Positions 1-12,306 of a stretch of DNA of 64,000 bases are shown piece after piece (positions within the stretch are counted from its first letter, which is position 1; every line of letters starts with the position of its first letter). A model generated the notes under the pieces. That model saw nothing but the letters and a program-made list of their open reading frames with translations, ran no database searches and was not told where the DNA came from. The stretch lies in contig CM014729.1 of the NCBI GenBank assembly GCA_004329165.1, forward strand, positions 61,406,542 to 61,470,541, read 5' to 3'. The position numbers and the translations under genes are program-made. Origin of the DNA: Spatholobus suberectus. Its lineage: Eukaryota > Streptophyta > Magnoliopsida > Fabales > Fabaceae.

Positions 1-325
1 CCTTTAGCATCAGTTTTTTTTAATACTAACTAGTAATTAGTAATTACTAAATATTACCATAAAACAAAGGTCATACGCATGCCACATTCGTATGTAATAG
101 AGTATATAAGAGAGAAAAAAATCCTGATTACAGCAGAACTCTGCCCTGCTCGTTACAAAAGTGCATACTCTTCTAAGAAATTACGCAGCAGAAGTCCACC
201 AAAATGCTTCCAAAGAGCTCCATCAGATTGACTTAAGTTGTAATCACGGTAATGATAAAAAAATTGATATTATTCAAAGTAATTCCATTATAAATGGTGT
301 ACAATTATACAAGTTAGAAGTTTAC

Positions 326-3282
326 CACTTCCATCAGCATCTTTATCTCTGGCTCAGCCAATTGTGAACCAACCCTCCTCAACCCAGCCTTTAGTTCCTC
401 ATAAGTTACTCTGCCATCTTTGTCAGTATCCATCAATGTAAACATATCTTTGATTATTTCTACCTCTTCGACAGATAAATGCTCTGCAATTACCTATAGC
501 ATTCATTCAAAGAAACCAAATCACCAACTTTTCAACTTACTATTTCAATCATACAAAGATTTGAGTCAACAATCAAGCATAAATCACAACAGATGCTAAC
601 CCGCAGAGCTTTCTTTTTGAATCTATTCATCACAGAAAACTGCCTAAGCCTTGACCTCACAATATCTCCTAATGGAACATTTGGAGCTTTCTTTGCATTT
701 TGCAGCCAGGGATGTTCTGTAAACATAATTAAAGATAATAAATATTCACATGACTTTCTTCATAAGATAGTCCTGATGTAAAGTCCAGTCTCTCAACCCA
801 TGTCATAACGATTCAAATATTTAATAATTTCTTTTCCTTTTTGAGAAAGGAGAAATGGGTAAAGGATCTGGGTGAGAATGAGAATATTCCTATTAAAACA
901 AAGAAAAAATTACATGATATGCACAGCGATTTCAAACTGTTGTAACATTCTGATTCCATAAGATCCTTTTATTTAGTTATCAAAACAAAACCTTTTAAGC
1001 ACAAAATAGACCACAAATACCATTGTTTTTATATAAGAATAAGAATAAGAATAAGATTAATAACAATAATAATAATAAATGCCACTATTAAACTTCAAAG
1101 GAGTGAAAATGTATTCCCTCCCCCACCCCTATCTTCCTTAGTAAGACAAAATGCATGAACTCTGTCACAGTTTAAACCCAGAAACAGATACAAAATGAAT
1201 CCAGCTTAAGCTTATAGACGATAGTTGAAATCCATCTTGTGTAAAGTTATAACTTGCTAACTAGCCCAGGAGAAGCAACAAATAGGAGCATCTTAAATAT
1301 AAACCATAAATGAACAGTATGCCTGGTTAAGTTGGTGGAAAGTGGGTATGTGGAAAATATGTGACTGACTGAACATGATTTTCAACTAAAGTTAGTGCTA
1401 TGACCTTGAAAATTGAATATTTTAGTTTCCACCTTCTCATATTATATTCATACCAAGAAAGTGTGAAGTGGTTTTCATTCCAAATTCCCCACCTTCCCAA
1501 TTTCCACCTGCTCAACCAAGCAGCCCCTAATTGTAGCACACCTAACAATTAATCCTACACTTTACCCACTAATCCCACCACAAAGAACAAATTTCCTCAA
1601 GCATCGTAGCTACCTATGCTGGAATAGAGCCATGTATAACAAAGATTTTAAGGGCTTCTACTTTTTTCTTATGTCCCACCTTCATTTTAAAGGATATCTG
1701 CTGACAATCTCTCCACGCACATTTTAAGTCCTATTACACGATGCAAGAATCTGGCACATAGGACGAAACTAATATTTATGTGGCAACCCTCACGGATACC
1801 GATACCAACGTACGAAAGTTATAGTGATACCTGTCAGATCATTTATTGAAAGCCTACAAAACATACTGAAATCTGAAAACACACACTTATCATACTTCTG
1901 CACTAAACCCAATTCCAATGAAACCACAATTAACACAAAGGTGAACATGTTCTGCCATTTAAACCAATAAATTATCCTGCAGGATGACAAGTGAAAAAAA
2001 ATAAAAAAACTAAGACAACAAAATTTCCCTCGTTACAAAATCCAACATCTTGCTACCTAGTGAGTAGACAGTGGTACACTACACTACACTGTATAGTAAA
2101 TGACTTACCAAGCACCTGTTCAGCCGTCAAGCGCTTTTTAGGGTCCGGCTCCAACATTCGCCGCACAAGATTCTTAGCACTCTCCGATATTTGCGGCCAG
2201 GGTTCCCTCTTGAAGTCGATCACGCCTCTCAAGATCGCCAAAGCCACACCTTGCTCCGTCTCTGCCACAGCCAAAAAACGGCACAAAAACCTCACCTCAA
2301 ATCAAATCAAATCAAACACAACCAAACCGACTCAAAACAAAAAACACAAACCCACGCATACCTGCCCAAAACGGAGGCACGCCACACAACAAAATATAAA
2401 GAATCACCCCGGCACTCCACACATCAACCTCCGGCCCGTAACTCCGCTTCAAAACCTCCGGCGCCATGTAGTAAGGACTCCCCACAATCTCCGAAAACCT
2501 CTCCCCTAAAAAGAAACCCCCCAAAAATTAAAAAATTAAATAAAACAAGACAAATTAAACCTGTCCTATTCGGCTCGAGCAGAATTGTCGATACCTGGCT
2601 TGAAGAAGACGGAGAGGCCAAAGTCGATGGCCTTGAGAGGGGAATTCTCTTTCTTGTTGGCGAAGAGGAAGTTCTCGGGCTTGAGGTCCCTGTGCATGAC
2701 GCCATTGGCGTGGCACATCCGGACGACCTCGGCGATGGTGCGCGCCACGGCGGCGGCGGCGCGCTCGCTGTAGTGTCCCCGGGCGACAATCCGGTCGAAG
2801 AGCTCGCCGCCCTCGCAGAGCTCCATGACGAGGTGCACGTTCTCGTTGTCCTCGTAGGTCGCCTTCAGCTTCACGACGTTGGGGTGCTCCGGCAGCGTCG
2901 ACATGATGGCCACCTCGCGCCTCACGTCCTCGACGTCCACCGCCGTCCGCAGCTTCCGCTTCGAGATCGACTTGCACGCCAGCGCCTCCTTCGTCTCGCG
3001 GTCCGTGCACAGGTACGTGATCCCGAACTCGCCCCGGCCCAGTTCCCGGCCCAGCACGTACTTGTCGCTTATGCGGGTCCGGTGGCTCATTGGAATCACG
3101 TCCTTCAGAACCCGGATCGGGGCCGCCGACCGGGCCGGCTCGTCCGGGTTCGGCTTTCTGTGGTTCGGTTCCTTCTTCCGACCGCGGTTCGTGTCGTTCG
3201 ACTTCTTGTTGTTCTTCTTCTTGTTGTTGCTCTTGTTGTCTTCCACCACATCGGCTTTCGCGCACGCGTTGCAGTTTCCCAT
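326..3282 (-). CDS. CDPK: Calcium-dependent protein kinase (CDPK/CPK), 3' part missing at window edge
   Basis: Ca2+-activated Ser/Thr kinase of plant signalling. Five exons were placed by GT-AG sites and unbroken frame: 2595-3282, 2362-2505, 2109-2261, 601-716 and 326-493 (688, 144, 153, 116 and 168 nt; 423 residues visible). The start MGNCNACAKA has Gly2 for myristoylation and Cys4/Cys7 for palmitoylation, so membrane attachment is likely. A Lys/Asn-rich variable region follows to about residue 50. The kinase domain (about 75-333) shows GRGEFG at 82-87, the ALACKSISKRKL lysine segment, HRDLKPEN at 197-204, DFG at 220-222 and MAPE in exon 2. Exon 4 carries the autoinhibitory junction (RFKKKALR) and exon 5 the first EF-hand, DTDKDGRVTYEE. 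EF-hands 2-4 and the C-terminus lie left of position 1; the last donor is at 325/324. The N-terminus and kinase core resemble the Arabidopsis CPK10/CPK30 group from memory. Family call is secure; exact orthology is not. Confidence 0.95.
717..2108 (-). other. Intron 3 of the CDPK gene (1.39 kb)
   Basis: This is the longest intron visible in the kinase gene, between exon 3 (donor GTAAGTCA at 2108) and exon 4 (acceptor TTTACAG ending at 717). It is AT-rich and carries a MITE-like insertion near its middle. No coding signal is seen in it. Confidence 0.8.
1313..1533. mobile_element. MITE-like foldback in CDPK intron 3
   Basis: The left end reads GCCTGGTTAAGTTGGTGGAA. The right end, reverse-complemented, reads GCTTGGTTGAGCAGGTGGAA, giving an imperfect terminal inverted repeat about 200 bp apart. 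No clear target-site duplication was found, so the ends are approximate and the superfamily is unassigned. Confidence 0.4.
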
Positions 3283-3500
3283 AGTGGGCTTTCTCGGGCA
3301 TCCACGTGAATCTCTCGCTCTGGTTTTGTTTAAGGAAAAGAGGGAGTGTTTGGGTTTCTTATGGTGCCGCCGGCGGGTTCTCCGGCGGAAGGAAGAAGAG
3401 GGAAAAGGAGAAAGACAAAGAGAGCAGTTCAGTGACGAAAAGAGAAAGAAATTGGCCTTTGGGAATTAAGTAATAATAAATTGTCTATTATAACAGTACT
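3283..3500 (-). promoter_or_regulatory. 5' leader and proximal promoter of the CDPK gene
   Basis: Read on the minus strand, the sequence just upstream of the kinase ATG is strongly pyrimidine-rich (runs of CTTCTTCC and CTTTCTCC at about 3380-3430), typical of plant 5' leaders. An AT-rich TATA-like stretch follows at about 3465-3490. The transcription start cannot be fixed from sequence alone. Confidence 0.4.
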
Positions 3501-6176
3501 TATTTATCGAGTTATCATTCCTTGCACCTCAATTTGCATCTTAAATTTTTCTAAAGAGAATATCCTAAAGTTCAATGCAGCTGTTCGGTGCTAATGCTTA
3601 AAGTAATGGGGTTATACTTGCAATATATTTGTGTGATATAAGCTTCTAAATACGTATTTTTATATACTTTTATATAAGTTATTAAATCTTTTAAAAAAAG
3701 AATTTAAAGGTTATGCATTGTAAGTGTTTAACAATGTCAATTTCAGCATTAATATGATTTTAAAGATATTTATTATAAAAATCAACAAAATTATTATACA
3801 TGACGATTTGTAATTAGATGATAACATAAAATTCCTTTATATTATCTGTGCATAGATATTTACTCTTTAAAAATGTATAAGTTATTAAATAATTTTTTCC
3901 GAATGTCATTAAATTCCTATACGAATATGTAGATAGATATTGGTATATTAGTTACGCACTTTTATTACATGACTATAGGGTATAGGGTCAGTTTGTTTTG
4001 CAGTAATATTTGGCTGTAAAAAAGGAATTTTTTGGAAAATTAATTCTCAGTTGTAGAATTGACTTTTGGTAAAGTAGAAAATTTCACATTTTTTTCTATC
4101 AAAAATTGAGTTTAATGCAATTTAAGAATGTTTATACTGTGTTTTTTAAATAAAAATAATTTTCAATTAATTTGTAAAATATTATTTTATAATATAAATT
4201 AACTATTTAATATTGATTTTTAAAATCAATTTGTTAATTTCTTTTAAAATTAATTTTGCTAAAATTTAAATTAGTAAGTTCTATCAAGAGTTTTTTTTAC
4301 TCAGTTTAATTTTGTCATTTATATCGATAAGAGCTGTAATTCGTATTGTAATTCGCATTACATGCACATATTTTGTAATTGAATAATCTATTTTATTCGC
4401 ATATTTATAGAATCTTAATCTGTATGTTTTTCTTAATTGGAATTTGGATACTGCAAATTCGTGAATTTCGGTGTTAAACTGGAGTTATAATTTTTTATTA
4501 GATTATTTTCAAAATGACGTGAAGGTGGCCGAATTCACCACCAACCCTTCATCGCTTGGATAATTGCGTGGGTTTTTGACATTAATATATTTTGACAAAA
4601 AGAAATTAATAGCCCTTGATGGGGACAAAAGATCTACGATGTTTCGTACTTTTGGCTGGGTCATATTTAATATTTTTTAATTTTTTATACATTCTAGTAC
4701 AAGTAAGAAACGTATCTGCTTATGAGCTAAAACCGAAAAGAAACTTCTATTTCAATTCATTTTTTACATCATTCTCAGAACAAAAAAAAATTCCCTGTAA
4801 GTATCGAAGAAAATTAACTATTATCCCTCTAAAACTAGTCTTCGCGTTGATCATTACAATTTAGAGCTTGTATTAACTTTTGACTCAACTTAGCTCATGC
4901 TCATGATGATGGTCCTTTTGTATTCGATCAATGTATTATTTTAATTTTAGTGGACGAATTACTTAACATATTGTTTTTAGGCTAAATTATGTTTTTGTCT
5001 CTTAAAATATTGTGATGCTTTTAGCCTCTTAACATATTATGATTTTTTAGCCTCTTAAATTATGTGTTTGTCTCTTAAAACTTTAACGCAATTAAAATTA
5101 TATAAAAAATATATAATTTTAATTTTGTTAAATATATAATTTTTACATACTTATATTTACATATTTTTGAGATGTTCATTTAGGAAAATATGACTACGCT
5201 ATTATAAAACACCTAATTTATTAAAGTACTTAACCATTACATTAATTGCAAGTGTTATTTAATATTAAACAAATGTGATAATTACTAATCCTTCTTTTCT
5301 TTGGTACATTTGCATGGCATGACTACTTTTCTGAAATAGTATTTTTTGAGGTGAGATTTTAAGTCTTACAAATAAGTATACTAAAAATATTAATTATAAA
5401 ATTAATACATTTTTAAGTATTTTCAGTCACTTAAATATAAGTATTTCAAATGTTTTATATTATTAAATAAGAATTTAATTGAATTATACTGTTTTTCATT
5501 ATCATCTAATTATAAATTGACATATAATTAAAAATTGTTGACTTTTTATGATAATTACTTATGTAGAGTGAATAATAATTAGTTGACTGTTTAAAATCTT
5601 TATATTCACAAAATATCAAAATTAAACTTATTACATATTTTTATTTGTATTTGATTAATTAGAGTCTTTTGATTATAAATATATTAAAATACAATTTTTT
5701 GTAATTTTTGCCATTAATAAAGATTGTGCTGACTGCCAACAACCTTGAAAATTGGATAAAAAATAGTAGTTTCTGTTTCCACGCGGAAGGTATTTGGCTG
5801 GCAGCACTAAAACGACAGCGCCTCTATGCCCACCAGTAATGTTGACCTTTGACCATTTTCATTTACATATATTTTTGCCAAAGGAAAAAAAATTTAATAT
5901 ACATCTAAAAAGCGGAAAAATAATATAGAAAAATAGTGTGGAAAAGGAATGCTCTTTCAGACGTCAGTTGTTGAAGTTGTTCAACGTTGGAGGGGTTACG
6001 TTAGGAATATTTTGACTTCATAGCCGGACCATAAATGAAGAATATATTAAAATTATAATATAGGATTGTGTTACATGCTAGGTCAGTAGGTTGTACAAAT
6101 TATATTACAGAACTAGTTGATCCAAGCTAATCCAAAGAGAAAGAGGCGTCCAACGGAAGGATAAATACAGTAAACT
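3501..6176. other. AT-rich intergenic DNA without a recognisable gene
   Basis: Low-complexity AT-rich sequence. A stretch at about 4980-5090 repeats the phrases GGCTAAATTATGTTTTTGTC and TTAGCCTCTTAA, the style of Mutator-type terminal repeats in legumes. Segments at about 3750-3850 and 5500-5610 faintly resemble the 182-bp MITE family found intact at 9398-9579. No gene or intact element was delimited. Confidence 0.6.
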
Positions 6177-6179
6177 TAA

Positions 6180-6356
6180 TAGTATGTTTAGTTGGATAGA
6201 AAGAAAATAAAGAGAAAAAAAATACAGGTAACTGAAGTATTTTTTTTGTTTGGTTAGAGACAAAAATTTAAATTTTTTTTCTTTTCACTTTTTTTCAATT
6301 TAAATTTTATACTTTTTTTTTTCCCATATTTTCTTTTCACCCCACCAAACAGGTCA
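6180..6356. mobile_element. Tourist-like MITE (177 bp)
   Basis: Terminal inverted repeats pair TAGTATGTTTAGTTGG with the reverse complement of the right end, TGACCTGTTTGGTGGGG. The trinucleotide TAA flanks both sides (6177-6179 and 6357-6359), as expected for PIF/Harbinger-type MITEs. The same family recurs at 46528-46751. A 3-bp TSD in AT-rich DNA is weak evidence on its own. Confidence 0.55.
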
Positions 6357-6359
6357 TAA

Positions 6360-7974
6360 CTAATGATTCCTAAGTTGAACAGAAAAATTAAATTTAAAAT
6401 AATTAAAATATAAAATATGTTAATTTAGTTATTAGTAATTTTAATAAAAAGATATAATTATAAAAAATAATAAAATATAAGATAAAAAATATATTTATAA
6501 TTAGAAATAAGTTATTTATAAATAGATGTAAATTGTTTAGATAAAGAATAAAATGTTAATGATTATAACTTTTTTTTATAGGCATTAATAATTATAACAT
6601 AATTAATGAAAAATTTCATAATTATTAATTACTTTAAAAGAAATATTTCATATCATGTTTCAACTTAAAAATTTAGAACATAACCTTTAAATTTCTCTTA
6701 TAAATAAAATTTAAATGATTTTTATTGAATGAATCATCAATTTACTCTCTAAAATTGTAATAATTTGTCAAATTGGTCCCTGAAATTAAAAAAATAATAA
6801 ATTGGTCTCCAAAATTATAAATTATCAATTAATTTAGTTGCTTAAATTGTAATGGTTTGTCAAATTAATCCCTAAAATTAAAAAAAAAATGATAAAATGG
6901 TTTTTGAAATTGTAAGTCATCAATCAATTTAGTTCCTCCATTATTGGTTGATGTTATCTAACACCATTAGTATAGTTTATACACTTGCCTCCTTAAGCAA
7001 TAAATGATAGTTTATACACTCAAAATATTTACAATGTTTAGGAGAATGTTTTGCAAATGAATGAAAACAAATGAACACAATAAATCTCAACTTGGCTAAT
7101 CTTTGTAACTCATTGAACTGCAAGGCTTTTATAGACGACTTGAGAAAATAGTCATTGTGAAAGTTTCTCCTCTTCACAAATAAATGTTAAAGTGCATTAA
7201 TTGTTGCATTAATGTCTTTCTCATTCAGTTGGGAATGATCAAAATAAAGTAAACTTTATCTTCTCTTTCTATATCTTATTAGAGCTATAGGTAAAAATTT
7301 CTATATTTATGCAAATATTCGTTGCCTTCTTTAAACACATGTTTTATCTATTTTTCCTTTTGTGTCAATCACATTCTTTGAGTCTTTGGAGTTAGTAAAC
7401 TTCAAAATTTGTCTCTTTTAGATAAAACGAAGGTTCTTCATTCTTGTTAGATACGACATACAACTTATCTTGATTAGAAGTGTTGAAGTCATTGAGAATC
7501 TTCTTATTTGACGAACCATAAGACAAATAAAACTAAAACAATTGTGACAAACGAAGCTTCAATAGAATGCATCAAGTAATCTTTTACACATATAAAACAA
7601 ATAATATTTGCACACTTAGAAAATATTAATTTTAATAAAACAAATATATTCTTGTGTCTTATTTGTTATTATTAAAACTCAAGATTTAATTGTCTTACAC
7701 TTAACATTATATATTAAATCAATGGTTAAACTTTATCCAAATATCAAACATTTGTTTTTCTTTTCATGTATTTAATTATTAGTGATATATATAAATTCTC
7801 TAAAAATTTCACTTTATTAACTTTTATAACGTGATTTTCGATTTGAAAAATATAGATATTATTTTATTGTATAATCTATTTGACTTGTTTATACCGGTAA
7901 GTAATATCTTATGAATAATTGCTTTTAAATATTGACAGTTAAGTAAAAATAATTTTTACACACGCGCACAAAAA
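6360..7974. other. AT-rich intergenic DNA with a degenerate tandem duplication
   Basis: The stretch at about 6731-6950 contains two diverged copies, each about 100 bp, of a unit built on CAAATTGGTCCCTGAAATTAAA, probably half of a degraded Mutator-type terminal repeat. The rest, to 7974, is AT-rich with no gene recognised. Confidence 0.45.
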
Positions 7975-7983
7975 TAAAAATTA

Positions 7984-8287
7984 GGCTAAATTACTAATTT
8001 GGTCTCTTAATTTACCTATTTTGTTCATTTGAGTCCCTCTATTATTAAAAGATTCGATTAGGTCCCATGATTTTCAAAAACGCTCAAATATTACCTTTTT
8101 TGTTTAAAACGACATCGTTTTTCACACTGTTTAGTGTAACATTGGACCAAAAATGACTGTCGTTTTTATGAAAATGGTAACATTGTAGCATTTTTGAAAA
8201 TTATGAGACCTAATTGAACCTTTTAATAATAGAAGGACCCAATTAAACAAAATAAATAAATTAAGGGACCAAATTAGTAATTTAGCC
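7984..8287. mobile_element. Mutator-type foldback MITE (304 bp)
   Basis: The ends are GGCTAAATTACTAATTTGG and its inverted partner, with inverted similarity extending about 115 bp inward. The 9-bp direct repeat TAAAAATTA lies immediately outside both ends (7975-7983 and 8288-8296), a perfect Mutator-class TSD. There is no coding capacity, so it must be mobilised in trans. Confidence 0.85.
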
Positions 8288-8296
8288 TAAAAATTA

Positions 8297-9388
8297 TTAT
8301 TAATTAAACATTTAAAATTAATTAAATAAATACGACATGTAAAACACACACACACACATATTGTATGGGATTTTTGTTCAATTATTATATTTGTAAAAGT
8401 TTTGACATATAAAATTAAAAAATATTATTAATTAAACATTTAAAATTAATTAAATAAACACTATTCAAATATTATCTTCATTAAAATTTATAAGAATGAT
8501 ATTGCAAATAATAAAACTAATAAATATTATTTTATAATAAAAAACTATATCATGCATGTATTACTTTCTATTAATTTATTATTTAACTTGATATTTTTTT
8601 AAAAGGATATTGCTAAAAAGATGGAAAAAGATTAATATATCTATTTTATATATTTAATGAAAAAGAAAACAGAAATATTGATATTTTTTACATAATCAAT
8701 ATTTTTTTTTATTATAACTAAAAAATATTATTACATAAAAAATAAATATAACCATTATTGAATGATTGTTAAATCCAAATGTAGTCGTAAATAAAAATTA
8801 GGAAAAAAAATCATATTTTTTAAAGTGTATATATTTTGAGAGCGAGAGAGAGAAAAGATGAGAAGAGAAAATAAAATAAAATAAATAAATAAACGAGCCA
8901 ATGCAATGGGTAACATGGTGAAAAGAAAGAAAGAGATAAAATTTAAAAATATATAAGAAAGAGATAATAAACAATAAATATGATAGATAATATTCTTGAG
9001 AATTTAAGAAACATTAATGATATAATTAAAAAATAGGTTAGCTATTATTAAATGGCAAATTCAAAATTTATGAACATAATATGGATTCCTCCACAAACTA
9101 ACACAAAATGTCCAATAAATTAAATAAATTAGAAATGCTCCTACACTCTGTTTTGACAAATATTATAGAAAATCATTAAATTTTGACAATTAAATTTACT
9201 CAAAACATGTCGCTAAATTCAACAATTCAACCACATTTACCACGACTGATATCGCCCTCCAACCACGAAGGTAAGTAGCTTCATCGATCAAATGTAATTA
9301 TTATAGAATATTGAATCACTTTACTTATCATTTATCAACTTTATATATATATATATATATGGACAATTTTGTTCACGAATTAAAAGTA
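8297..9388. other. AT-rich intergenic DNA
   Basis: Contains a short CA repeat near 8346 and a TA repeat at about 9343-9360. No gene or delimited element is seen. Confidence 0.6.
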
Positions 9389-9397
9389 ATTTTTTAT

Positions 9398-9579
9398 GAG
9401 TTTAATAGTCAGCATTGACAGTGTAAAATAGTTTTACATTGTCATTCAATTACAAATTACCATTTATTGTAAGTTTGTTGACTTTTATAATAAATACTTT
9501 AAAAGTCATATTAATAGTGATTTGTGATTAGATAACACTGTAAAACTTTTTATACTGACAGTGTATTGTTATTAAACTC
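9398..9579. mobile_element. Mutator-type MITE, family M1 copy 1 (182 bp)
   Basis: The ends are inverted repeats beginning GAGTTTAAT, followed inward by the inverted motif TGACAGTGTAAAA. A perfect 9-bp TSD, ATTTTTTAT, flanks it at 9389-9397 and 9580-9588. The core contains TAAGTTTGTTGACTTTTATA, shared with the copies at 21180-21360 and 63611-63794. Non-coding. Confidence 0.85.
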
Positions 9580-9588
9580 ATTTTTTAT

Positions 9589-11073
9589 TAGATAATGTTA
9601 CTAAAGTACCTTTATCACGATTTTCGATGCATCTCTAATAGTATATTAGTTTCTAGGATCCGGAGATTCATTATAGTCAAGGATTTTTTATATTCATGCA
9701 GCCAATTAATCAAAACCCTTTAATAAATATGCAACAACCTATATTTTAGTTCAATTGATAAAACTTAAAACACTCATTCTTTTCATTCATTCATAGCTAG
9801 GTGAAAGCGTCAATGCATAGGGAATTCAATCCTAGTTTTTATCCCTGCCCCTTGCGGCATTCCCCACGCCCTTTTTTAATTATTTTGGGAAAATAAATAA
9901 TCCTACAGCAGGGATACAAGAGAGTTGCACACTTGAAGCAAATAATGCATAACAATCCGATTGTACGATTGTCGAACATTGGACCCATTTGCATTGTAGT
10001 TCAAGGCATCCAATATGGCATTCGTATAGCATCCAGCTAATGGTGGGTACAACAGACGAAAGAATACCTTGATGCCAAATGGTTTAATGATCGATTTCTG
10101 GTGGTCAAATGGGTAAGCATTTTGGTCACCTTTCACGTCACCATTTCATGATTGGCTTTTTTTCAAGTGATTTTACCATATGTTTGGAAGTTGAGTTTAA
10201 TAAGAAAAAACAATATTTTCTTTTTTAATTTGAAAGAGTTATATAATATTTATAATAATAAATAAAATATTAGGATATTAAATTGAAGTTAATTTCTGAT
10301 TTTATTATTTCATTTTAAAAATATCAAATTAGAGAATATTTATTAAAAATAAAAACATTATCTTTCCATTTATTATCTTTTCTTCTAGAATTTAAAGCTC
10401 AAACCCACCCTTAAATACAAGTATTATGATAAAGAGATAGTTAAAACTTATGTAACGACATTTTGCCAAGGGTCACTAGTCGTTAGCGTATGCATGAAAA
10501 TGTCCAAGATCTAACCCTAGAGCCGACAATTTGAGTCCTGTTTGATGGGCTCACTCGAACAACCCATAATTAGGGTTGAGCTGGGCTCCTCAAATGGTTG
10601 CCCAAAAAAATCGAGCCTATTAGACTTGGCTTGATTAGCTTGCCACTTGTATCGTTGAACATAAGTTGAGAAACATTACATTATGTACAATGAAAACAAC
10701 AAACTTATATTTTCTTATAAAATATCCACATTACTTAACCAGAATATATAAATGTAAATCTCTATATAGTTCTTAGTATTTTGCATATTAAACATGTTTA
10801 ATTTATTTTTTTGGTTTATTTTTAATTAGCAATGATTTGACCCACTAGTCTATTGGCTCGACTTAGTGTTAGGTTCGGTCATCAAATTCATAGCCTAAAG
10901 ACAACTTTATTCAACCTAACTCAAAGACTTAACTTACCTAATCACTTTCGCGAAAGAAAAAAGAGAGGATAAAAGCCACGAATTGTCCCATTAAGTAACC
11001 TAACATTACATTAGGACTAAGCCAGGTTAATCCTTGAGTTATCTCAACATGAACTGTATACATATAAGTAAAA
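9589..11073. other. Intergenic DNA with an old unclassified repeat
   Basis: AT-rich overall. The segment at about 10490-10930 is less AT-rich and carries phrases such as GGGCTCACTCGAAC and ATTGGCTCGACTTAG near its two ends, in the style of a common dispersed legume repeat. Its borders could not be set. No gene is recognised. Confidence 0.4.
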
Positions 11074-11082
11074 AAAAATGTT

Positions 11083-11339
11083 GAGTAAATTATATTAGTA
11101 CCTCATGAGATCTTTTGAGATTGCATATAACACTCCTGCTTTTTTAACGTTTACAATAATCTCCCTTATAGGGATATACAGTGTAATGTTTTTCAAATAA
11201 TTAAGGGAGGTTAATGTAATGTATAAGGGGTGTTAGTGTAATGTTTATCAAACAATTATGGGGGTAAGTGTAAGAGAAAAAAAAGAAAGGGTATCGAACT
11301 AAATTTGACGAAACTTCAGAAAATGTCAGTAATTTACTC
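11083..11339. mobile_element. Mutator-type MITE (257 bp)
   Basis: The terminal inverted repeat GAGTAAATTA is present at both ends. A perfect 9-bp TSD, AAAAATGTT, flanks it at 11074-11082 and 11340-11348. The interior contains near-direct repeats of AGTGTAATGTTT. Non-coding. Confidence 0.85.
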
Positions 11340-11348
11340 AAAAATGTT

Positions 11349-12040
11349 TTACACATCAATACCTCAAATAAGACTCTAGCAAAAAATACTTATAAAGTAC
11401 AAGAATTAATCCAAATTTATTAGTTAAAATACGCTTATAACTTTTTGAATTATGTGGATTATCTATACATGGCAGTTTTTTCCTATTTATTGAATCTTGT
11501 TTTTTTCATGTTTGAGATGACAATTAAGTTGCTATGATTACTTATTAAGACAAAATAGCATAATTAATTTGTAAAATTTCAATTCTTATTGCATATAAAT
11601 TTGGAAGACACCTTTTTTCCTTATGGATGGTAGCTAATGTTAATTAATTTTATTTGAGATGACACTGTGTTATACAAAATATTAATATAGAATATTCAAG
11701 TTGGAATTCATATTTTGTTTTTATTTTTGTGGAAAATTACTACTGCATGAGTCATATTTGGATTAGGATACATGGTAAAATAATAAAATACTTAATTTTT
11801 CAATTTTAATTTTAATCATAACTGAATGATGATCACTTTATAATTTTGTTTCTCTTGAACTTAAGTTAACTTGATCTTATCTTAAATATTGTTTTTTAGT
11901 CTATATTAAACATTGCTAATTATCTAATTCATTTGAGTTTAGAAACATATTAGTGACTTGATCAAAATTTAGTGTTGGATCAGTTACAAGTATAACTCAT
12001 GCAAATCCATTGCTCATCCCATACACATGCATTTTAAATT
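11349..12040. other. AT-rich intergenic DNA
   Basis: Nothing recognisable beyond AT-rich sequence. Confidence 0.6.
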
Positions 12041-12043
12041 TTA

Positions 12044-12303
12044 AGGCCTGTTTGGATAAATTTTTCTATAAACACTCATAGGAAAAGAAAATAAAAAGAA
12101 AAAAAATGAAATAAGTTTTTTCAAAAGTTAAAATTAGTTTTTGCATAAGTTAATTTTTAGAAGCTCTTTTACATTAACTTTTCCATGAGCTAATTTTTAA
12201 CTTATGGAGAAGTAATTTTAGCTTATGAAGAAGTTTATTTCATTTTTTCTTCTTATTTTATTCTTCTAGAAGTGTTTATGAAGAAATTTATCTAGACAAG
12301 CCA
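12044..12303. mobile_element. Tourist-like foldback MITE (260 bp)
   Basis: The left end, AGGCCTGTTTGGATAAA, pairs with the reverse complement of the right end, TGGCTTGTCTAGATAAA. Inverted similarity continues about 110 bp inward. TTA flanks both sides (12041-12043 and 12304-12306). The GGCCTGTTTGG-type end matches other window copies of this style, such as 46528-46751. Confidence 0.65.
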
Positions 12304-12306
12304 TTA

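Noticed and set aside
1..325. Further kinase exon at the left edge
   Set aside because: Neither strand shows the expected EF-hand sequence (ADVDGNG-type) in 1-325; this looks like intron, with the remaining exons outside the window.
2191..3309. Long plus-strand frames opposite the kinase exon 1
   Set aside because: They are the antisense of a GC-rich kinase exon with conserved motifs on the minus strand; their translations are low-complexity and match no family.
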